Source: Craspedostauros australis
Lineage: Eukaryota > Bacillariophyta > Bacillariophyceae > Mastogloiales > Achnanthaceae
Assembly: GCA_026770025.1 (NCBI GenBank)
Contig: JAMXDE010000044.1
Location: forward strand, 186,001-250,000
Reading direction: 5' to 3'
DNA: 64,000 nt
In this document: one piece after another, positions 32,801 to 43,405 of the stretch
How the letters are laid out: each line of letters opens with the position of its first letter
How positions within the stretch are numbered: the stretch's first letter is position 1
Position numbers and translations under genes: made by a program
Notes under the pieces: model-generated
Database searches by the model: none
What the model saw: only the letters and a program-made list of their open reading frames with translations
Told to the model about the DNA's origin: nothing

Positions 32801-35800
32801 ATCCTGGACTCCATCAGGTTCACGAGCGATGCAGTTTCCTTTCAAGTGGTGAACCACCAAACCCGGGCAAGCGGAACCGTCCTCGACACGGTCTCGACGG
32901 AACATCAGGAATCGTTCCCCACGTCAGGAACAGGAAGACAGTGTCTAATGCCTGATGAAAATATGATCATCAACCTGGAGATGAGGGATGCATTGATGAC
33001 ATTCGACGTGATTCCCATCATGAAAGATGACGAGGACCTCCCTCCGCATGACATCACCCCAAAACAGGAATGGAACCCACCAGACCACCAGGGTGGACAC
33101 GTATGCAACATACCCAGGAGTTGCTACCTCACCGAGGACCTGGATGGAGGCGACAAGACCTTCGATTGGAGTGGTTTCCATGATGACCAACACGACCTTT
33201 CGACAGCGACCCCAGACAAGAATGGTCTGGCCCCGACGCATGATGATGCCAGAACCCCACCGCATGCAGCACCCACCATCGAAGAGGAACCTCCCGCGAC
33301 AGGGGAGCTCACAAGGACAACCGGCTCCATCGAACCAATGGCACAAAAGCCTCATGAGAAGGAAGACTCCGATCCAGGGTCATCGTACCTTCTTTGTTCA
33401 TCGGGACCACCATCCTACCAACAAATGGATGACGGCGCTGAAGAAAGGGGAGGGAATGGGAGGAACATGCAAGAGAAGCGACCCCCCTCTACCATCAACG
33501 CCAGAAAGGACATCCTTTGGAAGATCAATTCTCACAGGACGAACCGATCTAAACCCAAGACCATCTGCAAACGACAGGACACTGTGGAGAACCCCACGCA
33601 TGGATCGAACCTGGGCGCTGCTAGGAGTGCCACAAAGTCAAAAACCGGGCTACGACATACACTGATGGACCTCGCACTACCCATTGATGGACCAGCAATC
33701 ATGATGAGAGACAACAAGGCAATGGTACTGAACACCACGGCCCCTCCATCGCCCTTGAAGAAGAAACACTGCTCCTCGGCATTCCACCAGATTCGAGAGT
33801 GCATCGCCGCAGGTATCATTGTACTCTGCTGCATTGCTTCAATCAACACCACCTCTGACATGCACACCAAACCACTCTCCAAAAACCCCTTCCGCCACAT
33901 CGCATCGAAGACGGTCCTCAGGAACTTAATATACGAACCAGGGCCCCACCACGAAATCGTATCCCCCGCGAAACCGCGCGCCAAGGTCACCAGAGCGGAA
34001 GACGACCCTGACCTGCCAACCGATCGACCAGAGGCGCAATCATGCCACAGCAAGAAACGCACCGATACAAGAAACATCAATGTCATCCGGCACCAACAAA
34101 CACGCATGGACATCAGCCCATCGTCAACTACCCTCTGGCTCACGACAACTCGACGGGAGCCGACCCCTCTAGAGAGGTCCCGGAGAAGGCCACCCAGACC
34201 TGTCACACTGATCGCAATCACGTTGGCCGAATCCAACCGGCAGACGCCACCAAATTTCGATGTCGCATGCGAGACGCCCGATATCCTTGCCACGACTACT
34301 GATCGCAATCCCAGTAACGGATCACGTGACAATGTTCGTCACCAACCCATCGACGCATCTCCGACGGATCTCGCAACAGAACCCAGCCCACCGCCAGACA
34401 TCAATTTTTCATTGACATCGGAAAGCTTGACGCCTCGGTTTTCTGTCACGCTGGAACACGTTCTCAGCTCTCAGGTGCTGTACCCTGCAGGGAAGAAGGG
34501 AACCTTCCATGGAATTGTCACAGGCTACGATGGTCACAGGGTCTGTATCTTCTGTACCAAGGGCAACAGGAAGGTCCACACTGACACCATGTCCTATGCA
34601 GACAGCCAATCCGTATTCCCACTCTCCCTCCACGAATATCCCGATGAAGACCTCAAGGCTACAGAGGTCCTCAGCATCGCAATCGCGGATGGACAGTGGT
34701 CCTACCCAGCTGACGACGGCGCATGGGCAGAGGAACTCAGCATGGATAGATCCACGAATCAGAGACCATCAACCTGCCACTTCTTCAGTTTGAGGAAGAA
34801 CTGCATTCCTGTCATCCTCGCACGAGCGAAGCAGGCACAAAGTATCCAGAATCAGAGCGACCCCATCGCAGTGAACTTGGAACGGACAAAGACAGCACCC
34901 AAACGGGATCCTATTCCACCCATCACCGAGGATGAAATAGTCAACGGCATCCCTGAAATCGAGGATCGACAACCCCGCCTCAAGGAAGGAGAGACAGTCA
35001 ATGGGAAATTCCTATCAGAGGTTCCAGAAGGGTACTTTGATCAGGAACCCGCAGCAACCAGCGCAGCCAAGCCAAAGGAAACCACTGACACGGAAGCTGC
35101 AATTGCACAAGGGATTGTCACCAGCTCACTGCCCATCCCCGGGCCATCAGTCCAACGCTCCCAACACATGTCGCCACCACCCAAGATCTTGGCCGATACT
35201 CATGATAGGGGAGGCTACAATGACAAGTCTAGACCACTCCAGAAGGCCCCAGATCCTTCCAACAAGAAGGACATGCCAGAGTCAGAACCTCTGGGCATCG
35301 AGGAGTCGGCACCCATCTACCGACCAGACAAGATCAACCCAAACCAGGCGCATACCCAAACCACCCATGCCAGCAACCACATCGACGACTGTGGCGACTC
35401 CCCAGATGAAAGAGAGACCCTTGATGAATCAGTGGGAATGCCATTACCACCCAGGAGACCAGTGATCATGGAGAGGGCCTTCGATGCTCCCAATCAGTTC
35501 AGGAAGATTGTTCCAAGTCCATCTCCACGCCCAGCAACCAGTCCAAGGCTGGGAGAGGAGCATCTGGATATGCACCCAATGCCATTGACCCCACAAGACG
35601 GGTCAGTGACCGGAAGATCGTTCCCCATGACGGCACCAGGTGCCAAGGAGGCCACCAACCCAAGGAAGAGGACCAGAATGGACCTTCCCATGCCAGAGCC
35701 ATACCCATCCCCAAGGCGACTCCAATCCTGCAACGTCATGCCAAGGGCACGAACGACAGCCATGAACTACATTCCCAACCATCTGCCCATCCTCGACCCT

Positions 35801-36457
35801 ACCAACAGGATCAGAGCAGTCCCCCGCACTGATCCCAGATCGGACCAAGCCACCCAAGACATTACCGCCACCCTCCACCGTGAAGGAATGACCCACATCA
35901 ATGAGATCCAACAGACCACCATCACCACAAGGCTCAATGAGGAACTGGAACGATTGGCGGACGAAGACAGCCAAGATCCCATGTGCGAAGACATCGACGA
36001 ACTTGATGCATGGAATGCGCATGCCGCTATCTTGTGCTGCAGCACGGTCAACGCTACGATTAGCTTTCTTGCTTCCAGTCAACTCACGTTGCGACGTGAG
36101 ATGAAGGGGAGTAATAGAGCTAAACTAGCAGTTAGGCTAAGGAAGGATTTCCTGGAACACATGACTCGTTTTCCCACGAATCCGTCTGAACCACGTTTCG
36201 GACATAACCACGTTTGGAGCACGCACAAGTCTTCGAAGAAACTCTTTGAAGTCCAGGACCCATGGAAAAAGGGTCCCCATGACTGGGTCACCGGAACCCC
36301 TCCCCACCAAAAACTTGATGCCGATACAAGACTGCTGGATCGACAGTACAGTTCCACGTGGGAGTACACGCAAGATGACCTTCGCCCAGCTTCCAACTTG
36401 ATGGAGGGAAACTTTCCCCTGGTACTGGAGCTACGCAAACCCTACGCCCTTTTCTGA
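29873..36457 (+). CDS. Element B fused Gag/Pol-remnant protein, 2,194 aa
   Basis: One open frame that runs into the 3' LTR. Residues 1-260 equal the N-terminal Gag domain of element C. Next is a His/Pro/Gly/Asn-rich region in which a module of about 210 residues, present once in C, occurs twice. Then follow: the last part of the protease region (about 1000-1100); a short linker shared with the Gag-Pol of C (GPPSYQQMDD); and an RNase H remnant (KTICKRQ to HTKPLSK) whose catalytic Glu is Asn (THGSNL) and whose final Asp motif is lost (SINTTSD). The C-terminal extension shared with C (LYPAGKKGTFHGIV to EGYFDQE) follows. The last about 100 residues derive from the LTR. No enzyme activity is expected; Gag N-domain and C-terminal extension may be the selected parts. 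Confidence 0.8.
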   Translation: MTVTQRLQVSNRPPPKRSPGDRTLAFETVPLDPKDPSLSAILDGTPGYPTTGPSSLSFVDIGDSFIEVTFRHPIIVDAWNRKERTNETEIVRHVHKTTWNAFTELKQEFRISIETAMIFDLFPAKTLAEEKTISQLLITIHEEATDMNPALIMFNLKHPDDVARNYETGLLIYHIGEWVRSIEIEDESTLKSTLDTMFTDTDTTAKAMADFCRSERCGKRHHNKAWLEAIGEHKKALSNASATSVSSGSEASTRRTRRDNDSHHGGTPSGFSLMIGGNTPHRTPPDFPNETQLSSIAKHGSPNTSPAAIDTHGTIPTNEGTDPGTDYNQRPGNDDTAEASASHGPTGRNRLFPNMDPATIGNFDRNPTGAKAVTFTPERTPGTLPDETQLSGIAERGSMTTSPTATDACSDNPNAAGTSPSNDNDQHPGTNETTGPTTKCGPDGRIRMSPNVSPTTIDGHGRRPPEAKAVTFAPGTTTRDPGDTATSRMTHQEKGGNRPASNRSSWDHHGTMGNPPPHGMASYHNHDGREPTIRNPTANTGANHGTDHPRHQDPGPYGNHDHTNDGPHGYPTRMENSHAHGNPFPAYPHSHPGGFPPIGIPAHMGYPPNGNVGYPTALRAFMPVGIPQPGHPPRPPGHRNQATGHGANRRGPDPHVLGPDTHRGHHAFGYAPHQGGTHGDTPTPPAKLTKRHSNPNATSTGPSNDHDQHTITNKDTGSTNERGPDGRSGPFPDVNPATIGGQDRRPPDAKAAATFAPKTTPRDPGDPAGPRATHPESGENRPADNQNSWNHHGTMGNPLPHGMANNHGNGRRKLTNQNPTANAGMNHGTGPTHRQFPISYSMYGYDNEGYHGYPPNMGPPHAYGQPHMAYAQPHPGGFPPFGVPVHMVYVPNGSGDNQTAPGAFAPIGSLQPGCPPRPTGYGHQATDRGTHHGGPGLHIEAPGTCHEQHVPGYSCHQEANHGETPSASAKLAKRPPILDSIRFTSDAVSFQVVNHQTRASGTVLDTVSTEHQESFPTSGTGRQCLMPDENMIINLEMRDALMTFDVIPIMKDDEDLPPHDITPKQEWNPPDHQGGHVCNIPRSCYLTEDLDGGDKTFDWSGFHDDQHDLSTATPDKNGLAPTHDDARTPPHAAPTIEEEPPATGELTRTTGSIEPMAQKPHEKEDSDPGSSYLLCSSGPPSYQQMDDGAEERGGNGRNMQEKRPPSTINARKDILWKINSHRTNRSKPKTICKRQDTVENPTHGSNLGAARSATKSKTGLRHTLMDLALPIDGPAIMMRDNKAMVLNTTAPPSPLKKKHCSSAFHQIRECIAAGIIVLCCIASINTTSDMHTKPLSKNPFRHIASKTVLRNLIYEPGPHHEIVSPAKPRAKVTRAEDDPDLPTDRPEAQSCHSKKRTDTRNINVIRHQQTRMDISPSSTTLWLTTTRREPTPLERSRRRPPRPVTLIAITLAESNRQTPPNFDVACETPDILATTTDRNPSNGSRDNVRHQPIDASPTDLATEPSPPPDINFSLTSESLTPRFSVTLEHVLSSQVLYPAGKKGTFHGIVTGYDGHRVCIFCTKGNRKVHTDTMSYADSQSVFPLSLHEYPDEDLKATEVLSIAIADGQWSYPADDGAWAEELSMDRSTNQRPSTCHFFSLRKNCIPVILARAKQAQSIQNQSDPIAVNLERTKTAPKRDPIPPITEDEIVNGIPEIEDRQPRLKEGETVNGKFLSEVPEGYFDQEPAATSAAKPKETTDTEAAIAQGIVTSSLPIPGPSVQRSQHMSPPPKILADTHDRGGYNDKSRPLQKAPDPSNKKDMPESEPLGIEESAPIYRPDKINPNQAHTQTTHASNHIDDCGDSPDERETLDESVGMPLPPRRPVIMERAFDAPNQFRKIVPSPSPRPATSPRLGEEHLDMHPMPLTPQDGSVTGRSFPMTAPGAKEATNPRKRTRMDLPMPEPYPSPRRLQSCNVMPRARTTAMNYIPNHLPILDPTNRIRAVPRTDPRSDQATQDITATLHREGMTHINEIQQTTITTRLNEELERLADEDSQDPMCEDIDELDAWNAHAAILCCSTVNATISFLASSQLTLRREMKGSNRAKLAVRLRKDFLEHMTRFPTNPSEPRFGHNHVWSTHKSSKKLFEVQDPWKKGPHDWVTGTPPHQKLDADTRLLDRQYSSTWEYTQDDLRPASNLMEGNFPLVLELRKPYALF
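36083..36111 (+). promoter_or_regulatory. Hairpin plus polypurine tract before the 3' LTR of B
   Basis: CTCACGT-TGCG-ACGTGAG (36083-36100) can form a 7-bp stem. It is followed by ATGAAGGGGAG, the likely polypurine tract, which abuts the LTR at 36112. Element C has the same arrangement with a different loop. Confidence 0.65.
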
Positions 36458-36726
36458 CAGCAACCCAACAAAAGGGCCCCCTCCTATGGTACTTGGGCTA
36501 CGCAAACCCTACGACCCTTTTCCAGGGCAACCCACACAGGGTGTCACACAAACAAGAATAATTGCACTAATCTCATAATCCGCACGTTTCTTCACCATCT
36601 ACCAGTATTCTAAATTGACTACTTGTGGAACAGAAGACTCTCGTCCGGATCGCTTGCCAGTCAAGCCTCTGCCTACAGCTAAAGAACAGCCAACAAGACA
36701 ACAGCCATTACGTTTGGGCTCTATTA
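36112..36726 (+). repeat. 3' LTR of element B
   Basis: 615 bp, same as the 5' LTR by eye. It contains the stop codon of the 2,194-aa frame at 36455-36457. Confidence 0.92.
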
Positions 36727-36919
36727 AGGAGAGGGGGATGCCTTCGGAGGCTGTGGTGCCATCGGGACCGACGAGGGTGGCGAGGTTGGCCATGGGAAAG
36801 ACGAGCGCGGTCATTCCGTGGAGCATGAGGAGTCCGCCGAGCTGACGCTTGTCGCTCTTGAATCGTTCTTGGCCGATCATGTTGTTGCTGCTGTTGTTGT
36901 TGGTATTGCTTTTGTTCAT
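36727..36919 (-). pseudogene. Multi-pass membrane protein, 5' part, split by element B
   Basis: N-terminal coding part of the gene whose remainder lies at 28333-29212. Starts with an Asn/Ser-rich leader (MNKSNTNNNSSNN), a basic stretch and the first hydrophobic helix (GGLLMLHGMTALVFPMANL), then GPDGTTASEGIPLS. In the present sequence the frame runs into the LTR and stops there. The first five plus-strand bases (AGGAG) are the target duplication. Confidence 0.75.
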
Positions 36920-38652
36920 GTTGCTGGTGGTGGTGTTATTGATGATGATATTCGTTGCTTTGCTTTGCTAGTTGCTGAGTTGCTTTTCTTAGTTGCTTGC
37001 TTCTGAATTGTTGCTGTTGCTGATTTGTGAGATGAGGAGTGGCAGATACAAAGACACTTGAGAATCTCACACGATGGAGATGCCACAAGATGAATGAGGA
37101 TTCATTGTCAATGCAGAGAGTGGCATCTTCCTGCAAGTAGAGAGTGGGTGCTGCAATCTCTCGCACTCGTAGTTGTACGAGTATGTTACGGTAGTCGACC
37201 AAGGATCAGCAAGGAACGATCCACCATGCGCCATTCACAATCCAAGACACAAGATGCTCCTGATGCATGTGAAGCATGATGCACATGGCATGATGTATCT
37301 GTATATGTATGATAGATCGCATTATATGTTCATGGGAGCACCTTGGCACGATCGTTTTTGATACTGCGCAGGCATTCGACAAGAGGGATCGGCTTTGTTC
37401 GGCATCTTCAGGGATGTCGCGGGTTCTCAAATCACCGTTTCCCTTGGCAGAGGGATCTTTGCGATCTTCGAAGTATCCATTGGTATTGGTCTTCTCGTCC
37501 ACCGATGATTCATGGTGCAACCATCGCAGCCATGATGATCACGATGGCCAAGAGGGAGAATCGGAGTTGACCCGAGCATGATGGCGATGTGCGTGCGGCG
37601 ATGTTGTTGTTGATGACATCTTGCCCTCTTCCTGCTTCTCTCTGTTGTTCTTGGTCTGTTGTCGCCACACTTTTGTTCTGTGAATATTAGCGTGTTCTAA
37701 TTGAGGCAATATGAAGCGGTTCAAAGAGTGTTCCGATTTAACAAATCAACCTCTGTTGTTGTTGTTCGTGTTCGAGTCTGTCGAAATCGAACATTCTGTG
37801 ATATGCGGTAAATACAGGCATGTCAATATTCATATTGAAACAGATCTCAACAGAGTGTCCGATTGCAAACAAACAAACAAACAACATGAAGACGCCAGTT
37901 TGACCCATTCGATCAAGTTGCAGAACATCACAGAAACGGCGGGAATGAATCCTTTTGCCCAACAACAACGCAACAGCGCAACAACACACGGAAGCTGATC
38001 GCGGAATTCCCAAATCGACACGACAAGGAACAACCAACACAACCACGTCTCAGTCCTCCGACTGTTGTCACCACTGCAACGAAGGCCATCCACAAGAGAA
38101 GATGATGTGGCGTCCACGTGCGAATACTCGCACCATCATGGCGACCAACATAACATAATCCGCACCATCAATAGAAAGAACTGCGAGAGCAGTGAAGACA
38201 GAAATTTCCCACGGTGATTTGCGAGGTCAGCCGCGAACAACACAACACAACATCCATCACATCACATCACAACAGGACACTGGTGGCGAAGAAGATCAGG
38301 CACGACACTCTCCTCTTCGGCGGTCTCCCCTCATCCCACCAGCAGGATCAAGCAAGCAAATCTTGTCCTCCCTTCCAGCTTCTCCCGTCATCTTCGCGTA
38401 TCGTGGACGTTTCTGATCGCCGTGAGCACACCGCCACTATCCTCCAGACGATACGCAAGTGAGTGACAGTTCCCATCCACTCTTGCCCAATTGATTGGTT
38501 GTTTGGTCGGAGGGAATGTTTCCATGGTTCCGATGAACAGGGCGATGAATGATTCATCATCACCAAGGCTAACACCACTGCCTCATCGCCTTCGTCTCGT
38601 TTATTTCCAGTCATCGACACGAACGCACTGTGTTGGATGAGGTTGCGCAGAG
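36920..38652. other. Intergenic region
   Basis: Divergent spacer with probable promoters for the split membrane gene (minus) and the ankyrin gene at 38653 (plus). Several A/C-rich and GTT-rich low-complexity tracts are present. No convincing gene was found. Confidence 0.45.
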
Positions 38653-41020
38653 ATGTCTGATCTGGGCCGAGCTTCGCGCGGCGCCAACAAAAAGGTTGGT
38701 CATGAGACAGACCGATCGAATGGACCCGACGATGATCTCCCACGGGACGGATATGGACGAACGGAGCTCATGCGGGCTTGTCGTGATGGAGATGTTTGGA
38801 AGGTCGAGATTCTGATCGAAGCAAGTCCCTTGCGTATCAACTGCAGTCTCACCGACTTCAACGGCTTCACGCTGTTCCATCACGCATGCTGCAGCAAAAA
38901 CTTAGACGTTGTGGAGTACTTGGTTGAATCCACGCAGGTCGATATTGACCCAAATGCGCAAACCAGGGACATGTACACGCCATTGCACTTTGCATGCCTT
39001 TACAAATCTCTCGACGTGGTCGGGTACTTCTGTACAACGAAGGAACTTCGCATCGATCGGTTCCTTCGTGACCATAACGGTGACCTGCCAATTCACATCG
39101 CGTGCGCAAACAGGGATCTTTGTGCGCTGAAGTGCCTGGTGCAGGCTGACCGGACGAAGACAGTTTGCAACACAGCGGATAGGAATAACCGGACGGCACT
39201 CCACTATTCATGCGGATACTTCAACAAATCCATGGCGGAGTATCTCATCAATACCTGCCAATCTAGTCTTGATGTCAACATCCAAGACAAAGACGGCCGA
39301 ACACCGGCCCATCACATGTCTCAATTGATGGATGGCCAGTTGATGAAACTTCTGCTTCGAAAGGATCAAGCCTACGTCGATCTCACCGTCGCGGACAGCA
39401 ATGGCGAGACACCGTTCCATCTGGCTTGCAAGAGTGCATCGAGAGAGGTGATTGAGCTCATGATGACATCGACCAAAGCGAAGACCGACCTGGAAAGAAC
39501 GAACGAGTCCGGTCAAACGCCATTCCACTGTGTGTGCATGAATTATGATCGGGGTGTGGCTTTTTGTTTCGCCCAATTGAACCTCGCTTCCATTGATTTC
39601 AGCGCACAAGACAAGCAAGGCAATACTCCGATCCACTACGTGTGCGAAAGAGGATCTACTGGCTTGATGAGAGGCTTGGTGGCACTCGCATTGGAGCAAC
39701 TCAACGACGCACTTAGCATTCAAAACAAGGCTGGTGAGACGCCATTCCATTTGTGCGTGCAGGAATAGAGGTGATGGAGAAGATTTCATCCAGTACCTCA
39801 TGGAATCGGACCAAATCAAAATTGATTTTGATATCCATGACACGAACGGCAATACACCATTCTATTCCGCCTGCAAATATGGCAGTGTGGGCGTCGTGAG
39901 CTACTTGATTGAATCGAGTGAGGTTGATGGCAGCGTCTATACAAGAGACAGCACCGGTAATACACCGCTCCATAGTGCATGCGCCAGATATGATGAAGAC
40001 TTGGTGGAGTACCTTCTTGGGTTGGACGAAGACAACATCGGCATGGCATTGCAAAATGATGACGGCAATACACCTCTTCATCTGGCATTAATGAAAGACA
40101 GCGTTTCTTTCCTTTGGTGCATCAACGAGAATGAAGATACGTATTTCGACATGGAGCTCCAGAACAACGATGGGGACACGCCGCTTCATCTGCTGGTGCG
40201 ATCCGGCTTCACCAATCATGCGGATTGGTTGGCTGATATTGCGTCTCGTGATATCGATGGCACCATCCGAAACGACAACGGCAATACTCCGCTCCATCTC
40301 GCGTATATGAACGCCAGACCTTACATGCTCGACGCGCTGCTCGAGTTGAACAACCTGAAGGTGGATGTCAATGCACAGAATAATGATGGCAACACCGCCC
40401 TCCATCTTGCATATCAAAATGAGTCATTGCATTTCCTCCAGGATAAGTACTTGGATGGATTTCACGAAGATTGCTTTGATATTACCATTCAAAACAACCA
40501 TGGCGACACCCCAGTCCATTACTCCAGGAAGGATCACAGAGTGCTTGCCGTTGACCAAGAGATGAAGCTCACGAAACTCTACGATCAAATCCAAAAGGAG
40601 ATAGTCCCGAATCGTAACTTGGATCAAGGTCGCACCGTCGAAAGGGGAGATGCGATAGATCGCTTGATCACATCAGCACAACCATTGGCGGATATACAGA
40701 ACAAGAACGGCGACACACCAATGCACCACGCAGCCCACAACGGGTTTCTCAACATGGCAGTGTCTCTGATTAAATCAGATGGAGGAGTGGATGTGAGCAT
40801 TCAGAATCGTCATGGCGATACACCGTTGCACATGGCAAGTTGGAATGCTGGAAAGCGAGTGATTGAAGCATTACTCAACAGTGCGGGCGTGATAATTGAT
40901 TTGGATATCAAGAACAACGCCGGCGAAACTGCGATGGGCATCGCGAAGACGAAAGGGCACAGTGACATCGTTGCGTTGTTGGGAGGACGAAGGCGGAGAA
41001 AGCGCATCAAGTTCATGTGA
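38653..41020 (+). pseudogene. Long ankyrin-repeat protein with one-base frameshift
   Basis: Frame 1 (38653-39768) encodes an N-terminal region and about ten ankyrin repeats (ELMRACRDGDVWKVEILIEA, then repeats with TPLHFACLYKSLDVV-type cores). It ends at TAG 39766-39768 inside a repeat (GETPFHLCVQE-stop). The next frame continues the same repeat (NRGDGEDFIQYLMES) with a further ten or so repeats up to KKRIKFM-stop. Removing one G of CAGG at 39762-39763 joins them into about 789 codons. The TGA stop at 41018-41020 is part of the TGTGA duplication of the solo LTR that follows. Many D/N-G-x-TPLHxA cores are intact, so the break is recent or an assembly error. Likely a protein-interaction scaffold. 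Confidence 0.75.
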
Positions 41021-41548
41021 TAATAGAGCTAAACTAGTAACCACCTTAGCGAGAGAGACTACGAATCATCCGACTCGTCAGCATTCCAGTAGATCGGACG
41101 GACACTTCGCCGAACCCCACGTTTGGAGACAGATCCAGAACCTTGAAGCGGATCTTCAGAATTCGTGTCAGGGAACCAATGGGGTTCCGATAACCAAGTT
41201 TCTGACACCCACCATCGCCAAAACGCCGACGCACGGAACCAAAACCACAACAACGAGCATCATCGCCCATTGTCTCTCACAGAACCCAGACGACGGATCT
41301 TGACCCACGGTACTTGGGCTACACAACCCACACGCATTGTCATACAGGACATCACAGGAGATTCCCCTCGAAGAGAAGAACCATAGCAAGAATCTCATAA
41401 TCCGCACGTTTCTTCACCATCTACCAGTATTCTAAATTGACTACTTGTGGAACAGAAGACTCTCGTCCGGATCGCTTGCCAGTCAAGCCTCTGTCTACAG
41501 CTAAAGAACAGCCAACAAGACAACAGCCATTACGTTTGGGCTCTATTA
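41021..41548 (+). repeat. Solo LTR of the element B/C family
   Basis: 528 bp, TAATAGAGC...GCTCTATTA, flanked by TGTGA on both sides (41016-41020 and 41549-41553). Length and sequence match the LTRs of element C, in plus orientation. No internal region remains, as expected after LTR-LTR recombination. Confidence 0.92.
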
Positions 41549-43405
41549 TGTGAGGTATCGGTGTCAATAACTGCAGGGCAAGGCAGATCGAGCCACGCCG
41601 GTGTTGGAACACTCAAGTACTCCGGTCAACGTAATGTATCCTTTATGTTGCTTTTCATTATTGACTTTGCAGTCAAGTCCACCGCTCTATGCCGATCCTA
41701 CTCCCACGCAGTTGGCGCAAGGTGGATATCGTCACCGCCCATAGGGAAAATGCAAAGGGTGTATGGAAAAGATATGCAACGCGACGCATGGCCTCCAGAG
41801 ACGGAGCAGCATTGGGCATTCTAGTTCTTTATGCTTCAAACGGTAGGTTGGACCTATGCCGCGATTCAATTGGAGCCTCGACGGTGATGACATGAATGAC
41901 CCTTCGCAACATGCTGATGTGTCCTTCACCTTATGCAGTGTCTTGAACACAACCCATCGTACGTACATGATAGATGGCGCACGAGTTTCAATCATCTTCG
42001 ATCGGTATTGAATCGTCGCCTTGATTGCAGAACTGATTGTGGAGTCGGTGGAGACGATATCTCTGCTTTTCGATGTCTTTGCCTCTGAGTTTCAAACCCA
42101 TGGACGTTCAACATGCGGACATGCTTGCAGCGCCTCGTTATGTCGTGCTGTGCCGTGCACATGTGAAGTGTTCTGCTCTTGAGCATGTCGAGCAATCGCT
42201 GTTGCCGAAGCTTCGCCGACAACCAGCGTATGTGGTGCGCGTTGCGCATGCGTGGTCTTCTTGGATACTGCGATGTCGGTTACTGGTTGTGCTTTTCAAT
42301 GTGATCCGGGCCATCGATCTGCGTGGCGCAAAAGCTGCCATTGATGATGCCGCTGATCGTGATGGCAAGAGCTGCATCCGCGGACCTTCACATCGTGATC
42401 ATCGTGACTTCATCCGTGGTGACGCGGCCATCATGAGATTGTTGAAAGCGTTGCTGGCATGCTTGCAGGAGCAATACTGTGCTCTGTGATTCTCCATCTC
42501 TCAGTCTCATATCACCTTCTCTTGATCATGGCCGTTGGTTGCCATCCCATCATGTCTGGTTACGTTGATACCTCATTTCTTCTCTTCACTGCACGGACGG
42601 ATCTCTGTCAACTCGATTGTCATGTGGTCATCAATAGCATTGCTGATAGTCTTCTCATCTTCATCTGCCTTCCTCGTCCCACACCACATCACACCACACA
42701 GCCATGTCCATTCCTCTTCATGCCATCCCCACCGCCGTAGCCTTTGTCTCGTCTCGTGTCTGCCGTTCTGGCGAACAAGGAAGAGAAGCCACAAATTTGG
42801 TGATGTTGCGCGCCATTTTTGTTCTTGTTTGATCGTGTCCAAATGAGTCCCTAGCTTCCACGATCGAAGTGTGTGATCCATTCAGATGGGTTGAGAAAGG
42901 TATCCACAAAGATCCGTCACCCCCATCAAACCGCGTCTCCAACTCCTCTCTCTCTCTCTTGTGCGTATTTCATCCGAGCAACATCATTGAACCACTGGAT
43001 GAAGCATGTTCGAAGGCATTCATCAATCTGAAGTATTATGCGCAGCTTTTGCAGTAAGCGATGCAGCATCCCGCTTCAAATCAACGGATGCAACGATGGA
43101 GTTGAGTTGAGCGCTCCTTCGTGTTCGTAGAATTGGCCAAACCGGAATGGCGTCAAATCAAGATCTCTGCTGTCCCCAGGAGTGCGGTGGACGCCTCGAC
43201 CATTATCATTCGCACGCTCATGGTATTCTATTGTATGGCAATCTATTGTGTGGTATTCTATTGTATTCTATTGTATGGTGAAAATTGTGTGTCCGTGTGC
43301 AGACGGGCGGTGCAGGTAACGCAGACGACATTCATGGTTGCGTACTCGCTCGGCGATTGGCTGCAACCGCATCTGCGACTTCAAGTCTAAGCGCAGGAAA
43401 GCAAG
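41549..43405. other. Intergenic region
   Basis: 3' flank of the lost end of the ankyrin locus, the second copy of a dispersed repeat (42775-42890) and unassigned sequence. A 150-codon frame at 42037-42489 has no recognisable features and is not called. Confidence 0.45.
42775..42890. repeat. Diverged dispersed repeat (copy 2)
   Basis: Counterpart of 14645-14755, same orientation, with scattered substitutions. See copy 1. Confidence 0.5.

Larger units (their letters stand above)
29213..36726 (+). mobile_element. Non-autonomous copia-like retrotransposon B (7,514 bp)
   Basis: Flanked by the 5-bp duplication AGGAG (29208-29212 and 36727-36731). The 615-bp LTRs (29213-29827 and 36112-36726) show no difference by eye, so the insertion is recent. 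Termini, R-U5, primer-binding site and hairpin/polypurine tract match element C, which makes B a derivative of that family. It lacks capsid, the protease active site, integrase and RT, yet keeps a single long open frame. It must rely on proteins from another element to move. Confidence 0.92.

Noticed and set aside
42037..42489. 150-codon plus-strand frame
   Set aside because: No motif, leader or homology pattern, and composition resembles noncoding neighbours.
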